From CAVYXZ01 sp965223835 (GTDB lineage Bacteria; Chloroflexota; Anaerolineae; Aggregatilineales; Phototrophicaceae), in the NCBI GenBank assembly GCA_965223835.1, contig OZ245022.1, positions 62,001 through 126,000 of the forward strand: a stretch of 64,000 nt of DNA, given 5' to 3'. Every line of letters starts with the position of its first letter. Position 1 is the stretch's first letter. Shown here one piece after another: positions 41,721 through 51,260 of the stretch. A model generated the notes under the pieces. The model saw nothing but the letters and a program-made list of their open reading frames with translations. It had not been told where the DNA came from and ran no database searches. The position numbers and the translations under genes are program-made.

Positions 41721-42977
41721 TCACCGAACCATCACCTCCCCGCCTCCTTGACGATAGAAGAAGTTATCCAGTGCAAACGCCGCCGCGCCTATCACGCCAA
41801 TGGGCCGACCCAGTGGTACGACCGCCAGTTTCACTCGCTGGCCCAAATTACCAAACGACCAGCGCTCAACAGCAGCCTGGGTTGGCGGCAACATCACCGC
41901 GTGGCCCTTGCTGTAAACATTCCCGGCTAACAGGATGAGTTCCGGGTTCAACAGATTGATCAGATTCGCCAGCCCGATGCCCATGTACGTGGCGCGTTCG
42001 TGCAAGAACCGCTTGATGGGTTCATTTCCCGCCTGAGACTCGGCAAACAATCGTTCAAGACGACCCTCACCATCACCCCGCAAATAGACCCCCAGGTCAG
42101 GCTGATTGGCTGCCGCTGCGATGTTCGCCGCATCGTTAATAAGGGCTGACTCGGTGAGTAACGATCCCAGGTCCCGAATCTCACCCTGAAAACAATCCGA
42201 ATCGACAGCGGTTATCAGCGTCATTTCGCTGATCTGACCCGCGGCGGCGAAGGCACCGCGCAAAATCTGCCCGTCAATGACCAGCCCCGACCCCATCCCA
42301 TAATGCACATAGACCAGGGCCATATTTTTGTATTGCTGGTAATCACCAAAGAAGGCTTCGCCAATCGCCATTAAGCGGACGTTGTTATCCGCGCACACCG
42401 GGAGTGGTAAATGGGATTTGAGGATGTCATACGTCGGTACATTATGCCATTCGAGACCGGGTGCGTAAAAATTCATGCCGGACTCGGCATCCACGCTGCC
42501 ATTCAGCCCAAAGCCTGCGCCGACCACGCGCTCCAGCGCAATCCCCTGGCTGGCGAGTGCTTCCAGAATGCCTGTAGCAACCTGCCCCAAAACCTTTTCT
42601 GGCGGCGCTGTTCGGTCAAATGGCAGCGCAACCCGGTGCAACACCTGCGCCCGCAGGTCCGTGATGCCGATTTGAGCTTCACCAGATCGCAGGTAAATTC
42701 CGACCGCATAACGCGCCTGTGGGATGAGACGCAGCGCCGTGCGTGGACGCCCGGCCCCTTCACTGCTGGTTCGCAACGACGTATCCTGATCTTCTTCGAC
42801 GAGACCCGCTTGCAAAAAATTGTTGATGATCTTGGTGATGGTCGTGGCAGAGAGCGCGGTTAATTCCGCGAGATGGACCCGTGAGACATGTTCATGGTGC
42901 AGCAATTCAAGCAGAACTGCGCTTTCATTGCGGGTACGGGTATTGGTTGCTGGCGAGAGGCTAAAAACAGACACCAA
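41721..42977 (-). CDS. ROK-family transcriptional regulator (NagC/XylR type), kinase site degenerate
   Basis: A 418-aa ROK regulator. The N-terminal winged helix spans ~12-75 (RNESAVLLELLHHEHVSRVHLAELTALSATTITKIINNFLQAGLVEE), and the ROK fold follows (VVGAGFGLNGSVDAESG; YVHYGMGSGLVIDGQILRGAFAAAGQISEM; IGLANLINLLNPELILLAGNV). The zinc motif CxCGxxGC of active ROK kinases is missing (DCFQGEIRDLGSLL instead), and the catalytic Asp position reads ADNNV, so it is probably only a sugar-responsive repressor. It is upstream of, and same-strand with, the sugar ABC operon, its likely target. A truncated copy of its start lies at 46519-46731. Confidence 0.85.
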   Translation of the reverse strand: MVSVFSLSPATNTRTRNESAVLLELLHHEHVSRVHLAELTALSATTITKIINNFLQAGLVEEDQDTSLRTSSEGAGRPRTALRLIPQARYAVGIYLRSGEAQIGITDLRAQVLHRVALPFDRTAPPEKVLGQVATGILEALASQGIALERVVGAGFGLNGSVDAESGMNFYAPGLEWHNVPTYDILKSHLPLPVCADNNVRLMAIGEAFFGDYQQYKNMALVYVHYGMGSGLVIDGQILRGAFAAAGQISEMTLITAVDSDCFQGEIRDLGSLLTESALINDAANIAAAANQPDLGVYLRGDGEGRLERLFAESQAGNEPIKRFLHERATYMGIGLANLINLLNPELILLAGNVYSKGHAVMLPPTQAAVERWSFGNLGQRVKLAVVPLGRPIGVIGAAAFALDNFFYRQGGGEVMVR

Positions 42978-43068
42978 TTTAATTTCTCAACTTTAAAAAT
43001 TAATTCTCTCACACCTTAACATTATTTACCGGCTGAGTCAATTAGCCAGTTCGGGCAGATTGTACAAA
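42830..43068. repeat. Long direct repeat, copy 1 (5' part of ROK gene and its upstream region)
   Basis: This 239-nt stretch matches 46587-46825 in the same orientation, apparently without overall length change but with many substitutions. It covers codons 1-47 of the ROK regulator and ~90 nt upstream, including an AT-rich box at 42977-43010. Confidence 0.75.
42977..43010 (-). promoter_or_regulatory. AT-rich candidate operator/promoter of the ROK gene
   Basis: The region contains AATTTAATTTCTCAACTTTAAAAATTAATT with two AATT-based palindromic halves about one helical turn apart. The same box is kept at 46735-46763 in the duplicated copy while flanking bases drift, suggesting a regulator site, perhaps for the ROK protein itself. 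Confidence 0.45.
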
Positions 43069-43200
43069 GCTGCTCGCCACTCATCATAAACCAGCCCCTC
43101 CTTTTTCCCGCCCCCCAACCCCTCCTCCAGGATGGGTAATTGCGACTGTCAGATGAACTACTGTGAGTTCAAATGACGTATACGGAAAAAGGAACCGGAT

Positions 43201-43746
43201 ATGAATGCTTTCACCCCCCTTGATTACGATCTTGCTAAGGAATACCGCAACCGTACCGAGAACGCTGCACAGAAACAGTATTTGGCAGACGCTTTCCACC
43301 CTGAGCAGGAACAGGTAATGATCGCCTCACGTCAGACACTAACTGTGTTGGTTGCCGCGATCACCCTGTTCATCCTGTTGGTTATGCCACGTGGAGCCGA
43401 GGCCCAGGACACCATCATTCTCGCCGAAGCGGGCGGATCAGCCAGCAGCCAGGTTGAAGCCGCATTGATACTGGGTAGCTTCTACTTCGACAACGGCTCG
43501 TATGACAAAGCCATTGTACAATTCCAGACAGCCATAGTCGGAATGCCGGAAAAGCTATTTGACTTGATGCCTGAACAGGCCATTGTTTTCTGGCAGTTGG
43601 GAGAAGCCCAGGAACAAGCTGGGCTGCTGACGGACGCCCTGGCAAGCTATCAGCGGTTCCTGAAACTGGCGGGTGAGCACGCAACGCCATACGCAGTCGA
43701 CTACGTGCTCGCGTTCGAGTTGAGCCTGGTAGAAATCAATGCCTGA
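43201..43746 (+). CDS. Exported or membrane-anchored TPR-like protein
   Basis: A 181-aa protein with one hydrophobic segment (residues 46-63, TLTVLVAAITLFILLVMP) ending in RGAEAQD, which looks like a signal-peptidase site. The mature part (~110 residues) is helical with TPR character: GSFYFDNGSYDKAIVQFQTAI, then AIVFWQLGEAQEQAGLLTDALASYQRFL. Two starts have good ribosome-binding sites: ATG 43201 (AAGGA) and ATG 43318 (AGGA). The second gives a clean signal peptide; the first adds a 39-residue charged N-terminus. The gene lies between the two copies of the 239-nt repeat, just before the STAND regulator gene on the other strand. Confidence 0.6.
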   Translation: MNAFTPLDYDLAKEYRNRTENAAQKQYLADAFHPEQEQVMIASRQTLTVLVAAITLFILLVMPRGAEAQDTIILAEAGGSASSQVEAALILGSFYFDNGSYDKAIVQFQTAIVGMPEKLFDLMPEQAIVFWQLGEAQEQAGLLTDALASYQRFLKLAGEHATPYAVDYVLAFELSLVEINA

Positions 43747-43777
43747 TGCACAACTGCTTGTTGTTAATAATGGATAT

Positions 43778-43812
43778 AACGGTCTGAGATACCTTGCTCA
43801 GGCCGTTTTTTT
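43778..43812 (+). terminator. Rho-independent terminator
   Basis: AACGGTCTGAG (43778-43788) pairs with CTCAGGCCGTT (43797-43807, one G-T pair) over an 8-nt loop, followed by a T-run. It ends the TPR gene. Confidence 0.8.
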
Positions 43813-43817
43813 GATTG

Positions 43818-46493
43818 CTAAGCTTCCGCACACAATTCCTGAACTACAATATCCAGATCGAGACTTTTGCCGCGCTCCCAGGCAGCGGCATATTCATCGG
43901 GTGCCAGGGTTTGCCGCAAGTCGTCCAGCAGGCTGCGGGTAAGCGGTTCATGATCTGACCACCAGGTGGGCGATAAGCGGTGGTGAATGATAAGCGAGAG
44001 GATACTGAGCGCTCGTTCTGGTTGACCTTCATGTATCAGAACAGCCGCGATACCCGCCAGACAATAGCGTAGTGCGATATTGGCCGCTGGCGCCTGTCCA
44101 ATGCGTGCCAGCGGAACCCACAGCAGGGGCCGAACCCCCTCAAAGTCGCCCAGGGCACACCGTGTACAACCGAGCGTCACCAGTGGGTACTCGGCTTCAA
44201 AACGGGCGGGATCGCCATTTGAAAGGGCCAACCCGGTCTGATGCGCCTGTTCAGCCTGGCGCAGTGCCTCACGATATTCTCCACATAGCAGATACAACAG
44301 GCTTTTCTGGAAAGAAAATGCCACAATGTGATTGCGCAAGTTCTGCCGTGTCGAGAAGATCAAACCTTCTTTGATAAAGGCAGCCGCCTGCTCAAAATTC
44401 CCCTTGAAGAAATTCTGGGCAACCAGATTTCGCAGGGCAATGCCCATGATTGCTGTGTGTCCATAGTCACGCAAGACAGACAGGCCCTCCAATGTATGTT
44501 GCTCGGCCAGCTCCCAATCGCCCAATTCTTGCAATCCGGCACCCAGATTAACTAACGAATTGGCAATGCCCAGTGCGTCGCCAATCTCGCGTCGCAGCGC
44601 CAATCCCTGGCGGGCATACATCAAATCCACGTCGAACTGGTTGTGTTCGTATGCGATATAACCCAGCATATGGATTACCCGCGCCATCCAGAATTTGTCG
44701 TCGAGTTGACGATACAGTTCAAGGCTTTCGTTCGCTGTATGGGTAGTAAAGTTGGTGTCGATATCGCCGACAGACACTTCTGCTACGCAGAACGCATACT
44801 TACTGAAAGCAATCAGCGAGATGTCAGGCTGTTCGAGGGCGATAGCCAGGGCCTGTTGTGCCATTGGCACAGCCCGGTCAAAATCCCAGACATATGACAG
44901 GAAAAGCGAATACCAGGCCAGGACGTTCCCATACACGGCATGGGCCGGCGAGCAGGTTTGGTCGCTCAGCAGGTGGGCCGCCGTGCTGAACCAATTAACG
45001 CCTTCCTGCAAGCGGTTGCGCATCCAGAAGAAAAGACCCAGGCTTTGCACGTACTGTCTGACCAGGCCATAAGTGCCGTGTTCCAGTGCCCAGGTCCATC
45101 CCATGCGCAGGTTTTCAAGATCAATTTCAACATCGTCCAGGGTTTCCAGTTGGTTAGCGCCTTTGAGATCGGCCAGTCGCGTTTGCATCGTCTGACCATA
45201 GTAGGCGGCGTGCGCCGCACGCATCGCGTCTGTCTCGCCTGAATTCCAGAGCTTCTGCTCAGCGAACTGACGCAGTAGTTCGTGAATACTGTAGCGACCT
45301 TCACCGTCATGCGTCAGCAGGGCTTTGTTCACCAGGGCTTGCAGATCGAATAAGCTGGCACCAGCCACGGTCTGCACGCCGTGTCGACTGAAACCGCCCC
45401 GGAATACAGCCAGTTTCATAAAAACCCCACGCTGCGCATCGGTCAGACGCAGCCAAGTTGGTTCAAACACAGCCTGAATGCTCCAGTGGCGTCGTGGAGC
45501 ATCGGACATTTCGGCGGCTAGGAAATCAATGCTCCGGGTAATTTCATCAGCGATTTCGCCCAGTGGCAGCACGTCAATCCACGCTGCGGCCAGGATGATC
45601 GCCAGCGGCATCCCCTCTGCCAGACGGCAGAGCTGGACAATGGTGGTTATATTATCAGCGTTCAGCGCGAAATCCGGATTAGCGCGACATGCTGCTCTGG
45701 CAAACAATTGCACAACCTCGGAGTCACGCACCCGGACACCTTCATCATGATCCGGCAGTTTCATGCCGCCGACGTCATACACTGTCTCACCGTGCAATCT
45801 CAGGCGCTCTCGTGACGTAATGAGAATGGTCACGTGTGGCGCTGCCTGGAGGATGTCGGTGACAAGCGGTGCGCCGTCCAGCAGGTGTTCAAAGTTGTCG
45901 AGTACCAGCAGCAGGCGCTTGGGATTGAGAAAATCAAGTAGTTGCTGGCGCAGGGTGCGGCTGTCGGGCTGAAAAGCATAACCCGTGTGTTCAGCAATCG
46001 CATGAATGATCAGATCAGGAGATGCCAGCGCGACCAGCGGTACAAAGAACACGCCATCGGGATAGTTGGCTAGCTGCTGCTCGGCGGCCTCCAGTGCTAA
46101 CCGTGTCTTGCCCATACCACCTGCAGCCAGGATCGTCACCAGCCGGATTTTCGGATCAGCGAGCAAATGCGTCAGGTTATCCAGTTCGGCTTCACGACCC
46201 ACAAACGGTGTGGTTTGCGCCGGGAGGTTGTGCTGAATCGCGGCTGTGGTTTGTGCCGATTCGGCGAATAGACCGGTTTCACGCGTGAGGATAATGGCTT
46301 CGCTGCGATTGTTGATCCCTAGTTTGTTGTAGACCTGACGCACGTACCATTTAACTGTACTTAGAGCTATAAAAAAGTGGTCGGCGATTTCCTGGTTGGT
46401 ATAGCCTTCAACCTTCAGACGCAGTATCTCGTGCTCACGCTTGGTAAGTAGCTCAAAGATTTGCTTCGTAGTTGGCTGGTCATGGTCAACCAT
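43818..46493 (-). CDS. LuxR HTH - STAND ATPase - TPR regulator (HTH at N-terminus)
   Basis: An 891-aa regulator. The LuxR HTH is at residues ~14-76 (LLTKREHEILRLKVEGYTNQEIADHFFIALSTVKWYVRQVYNKLGINNRSEA). The ATPase has PFVGREAELDNLTHLL, Walker A AAGGMGKT (123-130), Walker B in LLLVLDNFEHLL, and EGMPLAIILAAAW. About 480 residues of TPR-like repeats finish the protein, ending SLDLDIVVQELCAEA. It has the same domain order as the 15373 gene but full length. Likely an activator of unknown targets. It lies inside the stretch flanked by the 239-nt direct repeats. Confidence 0.85.
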   Translation of the reverse strand: MVDHDQPTTKQIFELLTKREHEILRLKVEGYTNQEIADHFFIALSTVKWYVRQVYNKLGINNRSEAIILTRETGLFAESAQTTAAIQHNLPAQTTPFVGREAELDNLTHLLADPKIRLVTILAAGGMGKTRLALEAAEQQLANYPDGVFFVPLVALASPDLIIHAIAEHTGYAFQPDSRTLRQQLLDFLNPKRLLLVLDNFEHLLDGAPLVTDILQAAPHVTILITSRERLRLHGETVYDVGGMKLPDHDEGVRVRDSEVVQLFARAACRANPDFALNADNITTIVQLCRLAEGMPLAIILAAAWIDVLPLGEIADEITRSIDFLAAEMSDAPRRHWSIQAVFEPTWLRLTDAQRGVFMKLAVFRGGFSRHGVQTVAGASLFDLQALVNKALLTHDGEGRYSIHELLRQFAEQKLWNSGETDAMRAAHAAYYGQTMQTRLADLKGANQLETLDDVEIDLENLRMGWTWALEHGTYGLVRQYVQSLGLFFWMRNRLQEGVNWFSTAAHLLSDQTCSPAHAVYGNVLAWYSLFLSYVWDFDRAVPMAQQALAIALEQPDISLIAFSKYAFCVAEVSVGDIDTNFTTHTANESLELYRQLDDKFWMARVIHMLGYIAYEHNQFDVDLMYARQGLALRREIGDALGIANSLVNLGAGLQELGDWELAEQHTLEGLSVLRDYGHTAIMGIALRNLVAQNFFKGNFEQAAAFIKEGLIFSTRQNLRNHIVAFSFQKSLLYLLCGEYREALRQAEQAHQTGLALSNGDPARFEAEYPLVTLGCTRCALGDFEGVRPLLWVPLARIGQAPAANIALRYCLAGIAAVLIHEGQPERALSILSLIIHHRLSPTWWSDHEPLTRSLLDDLRQTLAPDEYAAAWERGKSLDLDIVVQELCAEA

Positions 46494-46518
46494 AATTGCA
46501 ACCTCAGTTGAGGATTAG

Positions 46519-46731
46519 TCAAAAGAAGTGAGCTTTGTCGATCTCGCTTTGTGAGGCTTGAAGTAGCTGTTGCGTGTAGATTTGAGTCTTGGTGATAGTC
46601 GTGGCGGAGAGCGCGGTTAATTCCGCGAGATGGACCTGTGAGACATGTTCATGGTGCAGCAATTCAAGCAGAACTGCGCTTTCATTGCGGGTACGGGTGT
46701 TGGGTGTTGTAGACAGACCAAAAACGGACAT
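46519..46731 (-). pseudogene. Truncated duplicate of the ROK regulator gene (first ~47 codons)
   Basis: The 70-codon frame opens MSVFGLSTTPNTRTRNESAV and continues through HVSQVHLAELTALSATTITK, nearly identical to the ROK regulator at 42977. After codon 47 similarity stops abruptly and the frame runs into unrelated sequence (TQIYTQQLLQASQSEID), ending at 46519. It has half a winged helix and no ligand domain, so it is unlikely to work as a regulator. It is copy 2 of the 239-nt repeat. Confidence 0.85.
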
Positions 46732-46825
46732 GAAATTAATTTTTCAACTTTAATAATTAATTTGATTATACAATAACATTATTCAATTATTGAGTCAATC
46801 AACCGGTTCAGGCAGTTTGTACAAA
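46587..46825. repeat. Long direct repeat, copy 2
   Basis: Matches 42830-43068 in the same orientation. The AT-rich box and the TGTACAAA end (46818-46825) are kept. The two copies bracket the TPR gene and the STAND regulator gene (about 3.5 kb). The rest of the gap to 46966 shows no gene. Confidence 0.75.
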
Positions 46826-46966
46826 ATCCCGCCATGCTCACGAAGTCAAAGTCTTTGACAACCAGACATAATATCAGTAGCGGATACGACATTATAGAAT
46901 ATTTACCAAATGATTGTTGCCAAATTGAACGAGCCATCAGATCCGGTTCAACAGCATCATTTCGCT

Positions 46967-47200
46967 TTATTCTACGCCACCATTCGGTTGCGTTTCACTG
47001 TCAATGCGCTGGACGACCAGAATGGTGAGACCTAGATCACGGATTGTCTTGAGCAGTCCATGTAACGTGGCTTGATCGATACACCCCTTCAAAACAGTGT
47101 CCCCATTTTCATAGCTTATTGCTACGTCATCGAACCATTCCGCCCACCCTTCGTCAAGCAATCCCTCAATCATGATCCAATAGTCCGAATTATTCGGCAT
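46967..47200 (-). CDS. Small conserved-type protein, unknown
   Basis: A 77-aa protein with the pattern YWIMIEGLLDEGWAEWFDDVAISYENGDTVLKGCIDQATLHGLLKTIRDLGLTILVVQRI. This LDxxWxxWFDxLxI...G.VxDQAALHGLLxxxRDLGL layout belongs to a small protein family common in Chloroflexota, actinobacteria and cyanobacteria whose function is unknown, often found near regulators. It lies 205 nt from the MalT-like regulator gene, in the opposite direction. Confidence 0.7.
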   Translation of the reverse strand: MPNNSDYWIMIEGLLDEGWAEWFDDVAISYENGDTVLKGCIDQATLHGLLKTIRDLGLTILVVQRIDSETQPNGGVE

Positions 47201-47404
47201 ATCCAGTGCCTCATCTGCTGCTTCGGGCTAAGATTACGCCCATATTCTCATCATAGACTGCAATAATCCCGCCCAGATAATCCCCCGGTAGTATCAAAGG
47301 ATTATTTTGCAGGTAGCATAGTGATGATCGCCACACGCCGCCGCACCGTTGCTCCCTGGCACCACCCAAGTTAATATTTGTTACAAGCGGGCTACGAGGG
47401 CATC

Positions 47405-50062
47405 ATGCTACAACCAGTTCTGGTTACCAAACTTCATATTCCGCAAGCACGCACAACGCTGGTTTCAAGGCCACGCCTGTTTGAGCGCCTGAATGAGGGC
47501 CTGGTTGCGCGGCTCACAACGGTGATGTCCCCGGCTGGCTCTGGAAAATCAACCCTCATCAGCGAATGGGTTCGCGCCCAACCCTATCCAACGGCATGGC
47601 TATCTTTGGATGAGATGGATTCAGATCCACCGCGGTTTATGCTCCATCTCGTCGCGGCTCTGCAGACAATCCACCCCGACATTACCCATCAAATTAAAGC
47701 CGCGCTGGTGAGTGGAAATACGCAACCCCTGGAAACGCTGTTTTCAGCAATTATCAATGATCTGGCAGCAGAAGATGATTTGATTTTGGTGCTTGATGAT
47801 TATCATGTCATTGAATCAACAGAGATTGATCGTGGCCTGGCTTTTTTTGTTAACCATCTCCCATCGACCGTTCATTTCATCATTGCGAGTCGCTCAAAAC
47901 CCAGTTTGCCTTTAGGTCGATTGCGGGCCAGCGGCGAATTAACAGAAATCCGCGCGTCTGATTTGCGCTTTTCGGTTAAGGAAGTACGGCACTTCCTGGA
48001 AACAAATACTGAGGTTGCTTTCAACACCGATCATATCATATCGATTGAACAACGCACCGAAGGTTGGGCCGCCGGATTACAATTAGCAGCCTTAGCCTTA
48101 CAACATGCCACGAACATTGATGACTTTGTTCAGACGTTTACCGGGAGTCATCGCTATGTGATGGATTATCTAACCGATGAAGTCCTCAGCCGCCTCGCTG
48201 AAGACGAACACCAATTTTTGCTGCAAACGTCCATTTTAAACGAAATGTGTGGTGATCTCTGTGATGTGGTTACCCAACGCAGCGATTCACAGCAATTGCT
48301 CGAACGGTTTGCAGAGATGAATCTATTCATCATCGCACTGGATGATGCACAGCATTGGTATCGTTGCCATCACCTATTTGCGACACTACTACGACATCGC
48401 CTGGCAAAGCATCCGCAAGGCCGGCAACATAAACTGCATCAACTGGCTGCCGAATGGTATGAAGATCATGAGATGGTGGATAACGCCATTCACCATTATC
48501 AGGCAGCTAACAGTCAAGCAAGCGTAGTCCATCTCATCAAAGAGAATGGGGTCATCAATCTTCAGCCTGGCTACCTCGGTCGCCTCCAAAGATGGCTCAA
48601 TTTATTATCCTCGGATATGCTTCAGGCCGATGGACATCTGGCAGCATTACAAGCATGGATCCATTACTTCGGACTACAATCCGATCAGGTGGCGCTATGG
48701 TTAGAATATGCACAACGGGCGTTAGATCAATCGCAAGCCGCACCGAGCGAAAGCCTCACACAAACGAAGTGGTCGATTGTCGCATTACAGTCATGGCTTG
48801 CCTACCAACAGGGCGAATTTTCTAAAGCCATTCAATTAGCGACTGCAACCCTGGATCATTTGCCGGAAACCGTATTGATGTGGCGCGGCATGAGCTATAT
48901 ATTTTTGGGCCACGCGCTTGCTGGAGTGGGACGGACTGGCGACTCTTTTGCGGCCTATGAAATGTCTTTGCAGTATCTTGGCATCGGGAATCACATCGCA
49001 ATCACGGCAATCGCCACGGCAATATATTTGACCCGGTTCCTTCGTGGGCAGCTCAATGAGGCAAAATCTCAACTGGATCAACTCCTCGAAGCAACAGTAA
49101 ATCAGGCAGCGGTGTTAAGCGACACCTTTCCCCGATTGGTGCGCCTGGCAATTATGTATGAACAAAACGACCTTTCATCCATGCAGCCAGAGATTTCTGA
49201 GTTGTGGAACCTATTGCAGTATGATGCCTCCTTCACCAGGGTACGACTGCAATATGTCTCAGCAAAGTATTACATCGCTCTCGGCGACTATGAACATGCG
49301 CACCATTTGTTACGACAAATCGAGCAGGACGCGAATTCATGGACCAGTAATGATGAACAAGCGCGGACTTTAGCCAGCGTAATGCGTGTTTATCTGCAAC
49401 TTGGCGACACCGACGGGCCAATCAAGTGGTTACAATCCATTGAAATCCCCAAAAAAGACTTTAGCTTTTTATTTATGGATGTCTATCTGGCAATCGCCGA
49501 TATATTGCGATTCCATCAGTCGCCACATACTCTTCAAGCAGGCATTGAGATGTTGGCAGCGCTGCATGAAGTCTGTGACGATGCCAAAGCCGAGGGCACC
49601 AGGCTAGAAGTATACTGTCTCCAGGCATTACTCATGGCGGCAAATGGCGATGCCGTTGCGGCGCTAACGCCACTGCGTCAGGCCCTTGCCTTCAGCGCAG
49701 CACAAGGCTATGTCCGCACTTTTGTTGATTTTGGTCAGCCGATGGCTCATTTATTGTATGATGCTGCCGCTCGCAATATTCACGCTGAGTATGCTGGTTT
49801 CTTGCTGACCCAGTTCCCATCAGACCCCGTTCAATCACCCAGCAGCCATAACCAGCACGCTCTGATCGAACCACTCAGTGAGCGCGAACTCGAAATTCTC
49901 GAACTACTCGCCCAGGGATTGCCCAACCAGGCGATTGCCAATCAACTTTTTCTAGCTCTAAATACCGTCAAGGTACACAATCGCAACATTTACATGAAAT
50001 TGAGCGCGAAAAACCGCACCGAGGCCGTTGCGATTGGCCGCCAATTGGGAATTGTCGACTAA
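47405..50062 (+). CDS. MalT-like LuxR-family ATP-dependent transcriptional activator
   Basis: An 885-aa regulator of the MalT family. The N-terminus has the family opening VTKLHIPQARTTLVSRPRLFERL, then Walker A SPAGSGKST and Walker B LILVLDDYHVI. The helical wing and sensor domain have EGWAAGLQLAALALQ, VMDYLTDEVLSRL and a long TPR-like superhelix. The C-terminal HTH is LSERELEILELLAQGLPNQAIANQLFLALNTVKVHNRNIYMKLSAKNRTEA. The start is the ATG at 47405 with GAGGG 5 nt upstream; a TTG at 47378 has none. MalT-type proteins bind an inducing sugar and oligomerise; the inducer here is unknown. The downstream membrane-protein genes are possible targets. Confidence 0.88.
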   Translation: MLQPVLVTKLHIPQARTTLVSRPRLFERLNEGLVARLTTVMSPAGSGKSTLISEWVRAQPYPTAWLSLDEMDSDPPRFMLHLVAALQTIHPDITHQIKAALVSGNTQPLETLFSAIINDLAAEDDLILVLDDYHVIESTEIDRGLAFFVNHLPSTVHFIIASRSKPSLPLGRLRASGELTEIRASDLRFSVKEVRHFLETNTEVAFNTDHIISIEQRTEGWAAGLQLAALALQHATNIDDFVQTFTGSHRYVMDYLTDEVLSRLAEDEHQFLLQTSILNEMCGDLCDVVTQRSDSQQLLERFAEMNLFIIALDDAQHWYRCHHLFATLLRHRLAKHPQGRQHKLHQLAAEWYEDHEMVDNAIHHYQAANSQASVVHLIKENGVINLQPGYLGRLQRWLNLLSSDMLQADGHLAALQAWIHYFGLQSDQVALWLEYAQRALDQSQAAPSESLTQTKWSIVALQSWLAYQQGEFSKAIQLATATLDHLPETVLMWRGMSYIFLGHALAGVGRTGDSFAAYEMSLQYLGIGNHIAITAIATAIYLTRFLRGQLNEAKSQLDQLLEATVNQAAVLSDTFPRLVRLAIMYEQNDLSSMQPEISELWNLLQYDASFTRVRLQYVSAKYYIALGDYEHAHHLLRQIEQDANSWTSNDEQARTLASVMRVYLQLGDTDGPIKWLQSIEIPKKDFSFLFMDVYLAIADILRFHQSPHTLQAGIEMLAALHEVCDDAKAEGTRLEVYCLQALLMAANGDAVAALTPLRQALAFSAAQGYVRTFVDFGQPMAHLLYDAAARNIHAEYAGFLLTQFPSDPVQSPSSHNQHALIEPLSERELEILELLAQGLPNQAIANQLFLALNTVKVHNRNIYMKLSAKNRTEAVAIGRQLGIVD

Positions 50063-50164
50063 AGTGCTCCATTTCTAATCCCCCAATAATCCTTTCGAAG
50101 CATCCCAACTCGCTGCTAATCCCCTATCCTAAAATGCAACGTTATTTTGAATAGGGGTTAATAA

Positions 50165-50947
50165 ATGTCTCAACAAATGCAGGTGGAAACAACGACAAAC
50201 AAGGAACTCTATCGCACCGGAATTATTTTTACGGTCCTGGGGACCCTGAGTTGGGTGGTCTGGGTTGCCAGCTTGTTCATGCAGCCCGAAGCGGCGGCGC
50301 TTGGCGATGCCGAAGGCTACGTTACCAGCGCCAATTCTATCGGCATGCTGCTATACACCTGGGGGGGCATCCTCGGTTCGCTGCTCTTTATTCCGGCATT
50401 TCTCACGTTCTATGCCGGCTTTCAACGTTCAGTCGGCTCGGTTCTCATCGTACCAATCGTATTTGGTCTCATCGGAACCGGGTTAATCACGTTGGGCTTT
50501 GCAGTCGACACCGGGTCTCTGATCTACGTCTTTGGGCCAAAGGTAGCCGAAGCGACCGGGGCGGACGCAACCTTGTTGGCAACCATCGGGCAAATGGCGC
50601 AAGATAACATAGAATTCACCTGGGGAATTGGCAGTTTCCTCGAATTCGGTGGCCCGGTCGTCTGGATTGCCTGGCTCTTGCGACGAAACAAAGATTTAGC
50701 CCGTTGGATTCACTGGGCAGGAATTATCGGAGGTCTGGCCGGTTTCGTCTGGATCGTGGGTTATGTGCCGGTCTTGCGTGATGTGGTTCCATCATCAGTG
50801 GGCTTCATCTTGTTGTTCGTAAACGTTATTGTCGTCATCGTGTGGTTCATTGCTCTGGGAGTTTCACTGATGCGCCGCAATGACCCCCAACCGGAGGTTT
50901 CCGGGGTGCAAGCGATGAACGTTCAGACAGACCCGGTAAGCGCTTAA
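50165..50947 (+). CDS. Multi-pass membrane protein, unknown
   Basis: A 260-aa integral membrane protein with about six helices, e.g. IIFTVLGTLSWVVWVASLFM, GMLLYTWGGILGSLLFIPAFLTFYAGF, VLIVPIVFGLIGTGLITLGF, HWAGIIGGLAGFVWIVGYV and GFILLFVNVIVVIVWFIALGV. It resembles DUF4386-type proteins in layout, but this is not certain. It is the first gene in a same-strand run of three membrane-protein genes after the MalT-like regulator. Confidence 0.6.
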   Translation: MSQQMQVETTTNKELYRTGIIFTVLGTLSWVVWVASLFMQPEAAALGDAEGYVTSANSIGMLLYTWGGILGSLLFIPAFLTFYAGFQRSVGSVLIVPIVFGLIGTGLITLGFAVDTGSLIYVFGPKVAEATGADATLLATIGQMAQDNIEFTWGIGSFLEFGGPVVWIAWLLRRNKDLARWIHWAGIIGGLAGFVWIVGYVPVLRDVVPSSVGFILLFVNVIVVIVWFIALGVSLMRRNDPQPEVSGVQAMNVQTDPVSA

Positions 50948-51004
50948 ACCAACAATGGCAATTTCAGGTATAGAATCGCCAATACTGTAGGGGAGTGAAG
51001 AAAA

Positions 51005-51193
51005 ATGGACAAGCAAATCATCGGCTGGATCAGTTTGTTGATCGTCGTCATCGCTACCAGCGCAATTGGGAGTATCAGAATGCTGGGCATTGATCCCGCA
51101 ATCGCCGGTGTGCTGGCATTAGGCCTACTGATGGTGGCAGGATTCGTCATCCGTGAGGTTCGGAAACAGCACACTGATAATAACATCTTATAA
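51005..51193 (+). CDS. Small two-helix membrane protein
   Basis: A 62-aa protein with two hydrophobic helices (IIGWISLLIVVIATSAIGSI and AIAGVLALGLLMVAGFVI) and a charged C-terminus. GGGGAG lies 9 nt before the start. It sits between two membrane-protein genes, 57 nt after the first and 67 nt before the CPBP protease gene, likely in one transcript. Function unknown. Confidence 0.55.
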   Translation: MDKQIIGWISLLIVVIATSAIGSIRMLGIDPAIAGVLALGLLMVAGFVIREVRKQHTDNNIL

Positions 51194-51260
51194 GGTTTTC
51201 CGGGGCATCCAATTGGATGTCCGGTTTATTTGAGCGGCTTAGCGTTACCTGGGGGATAAC

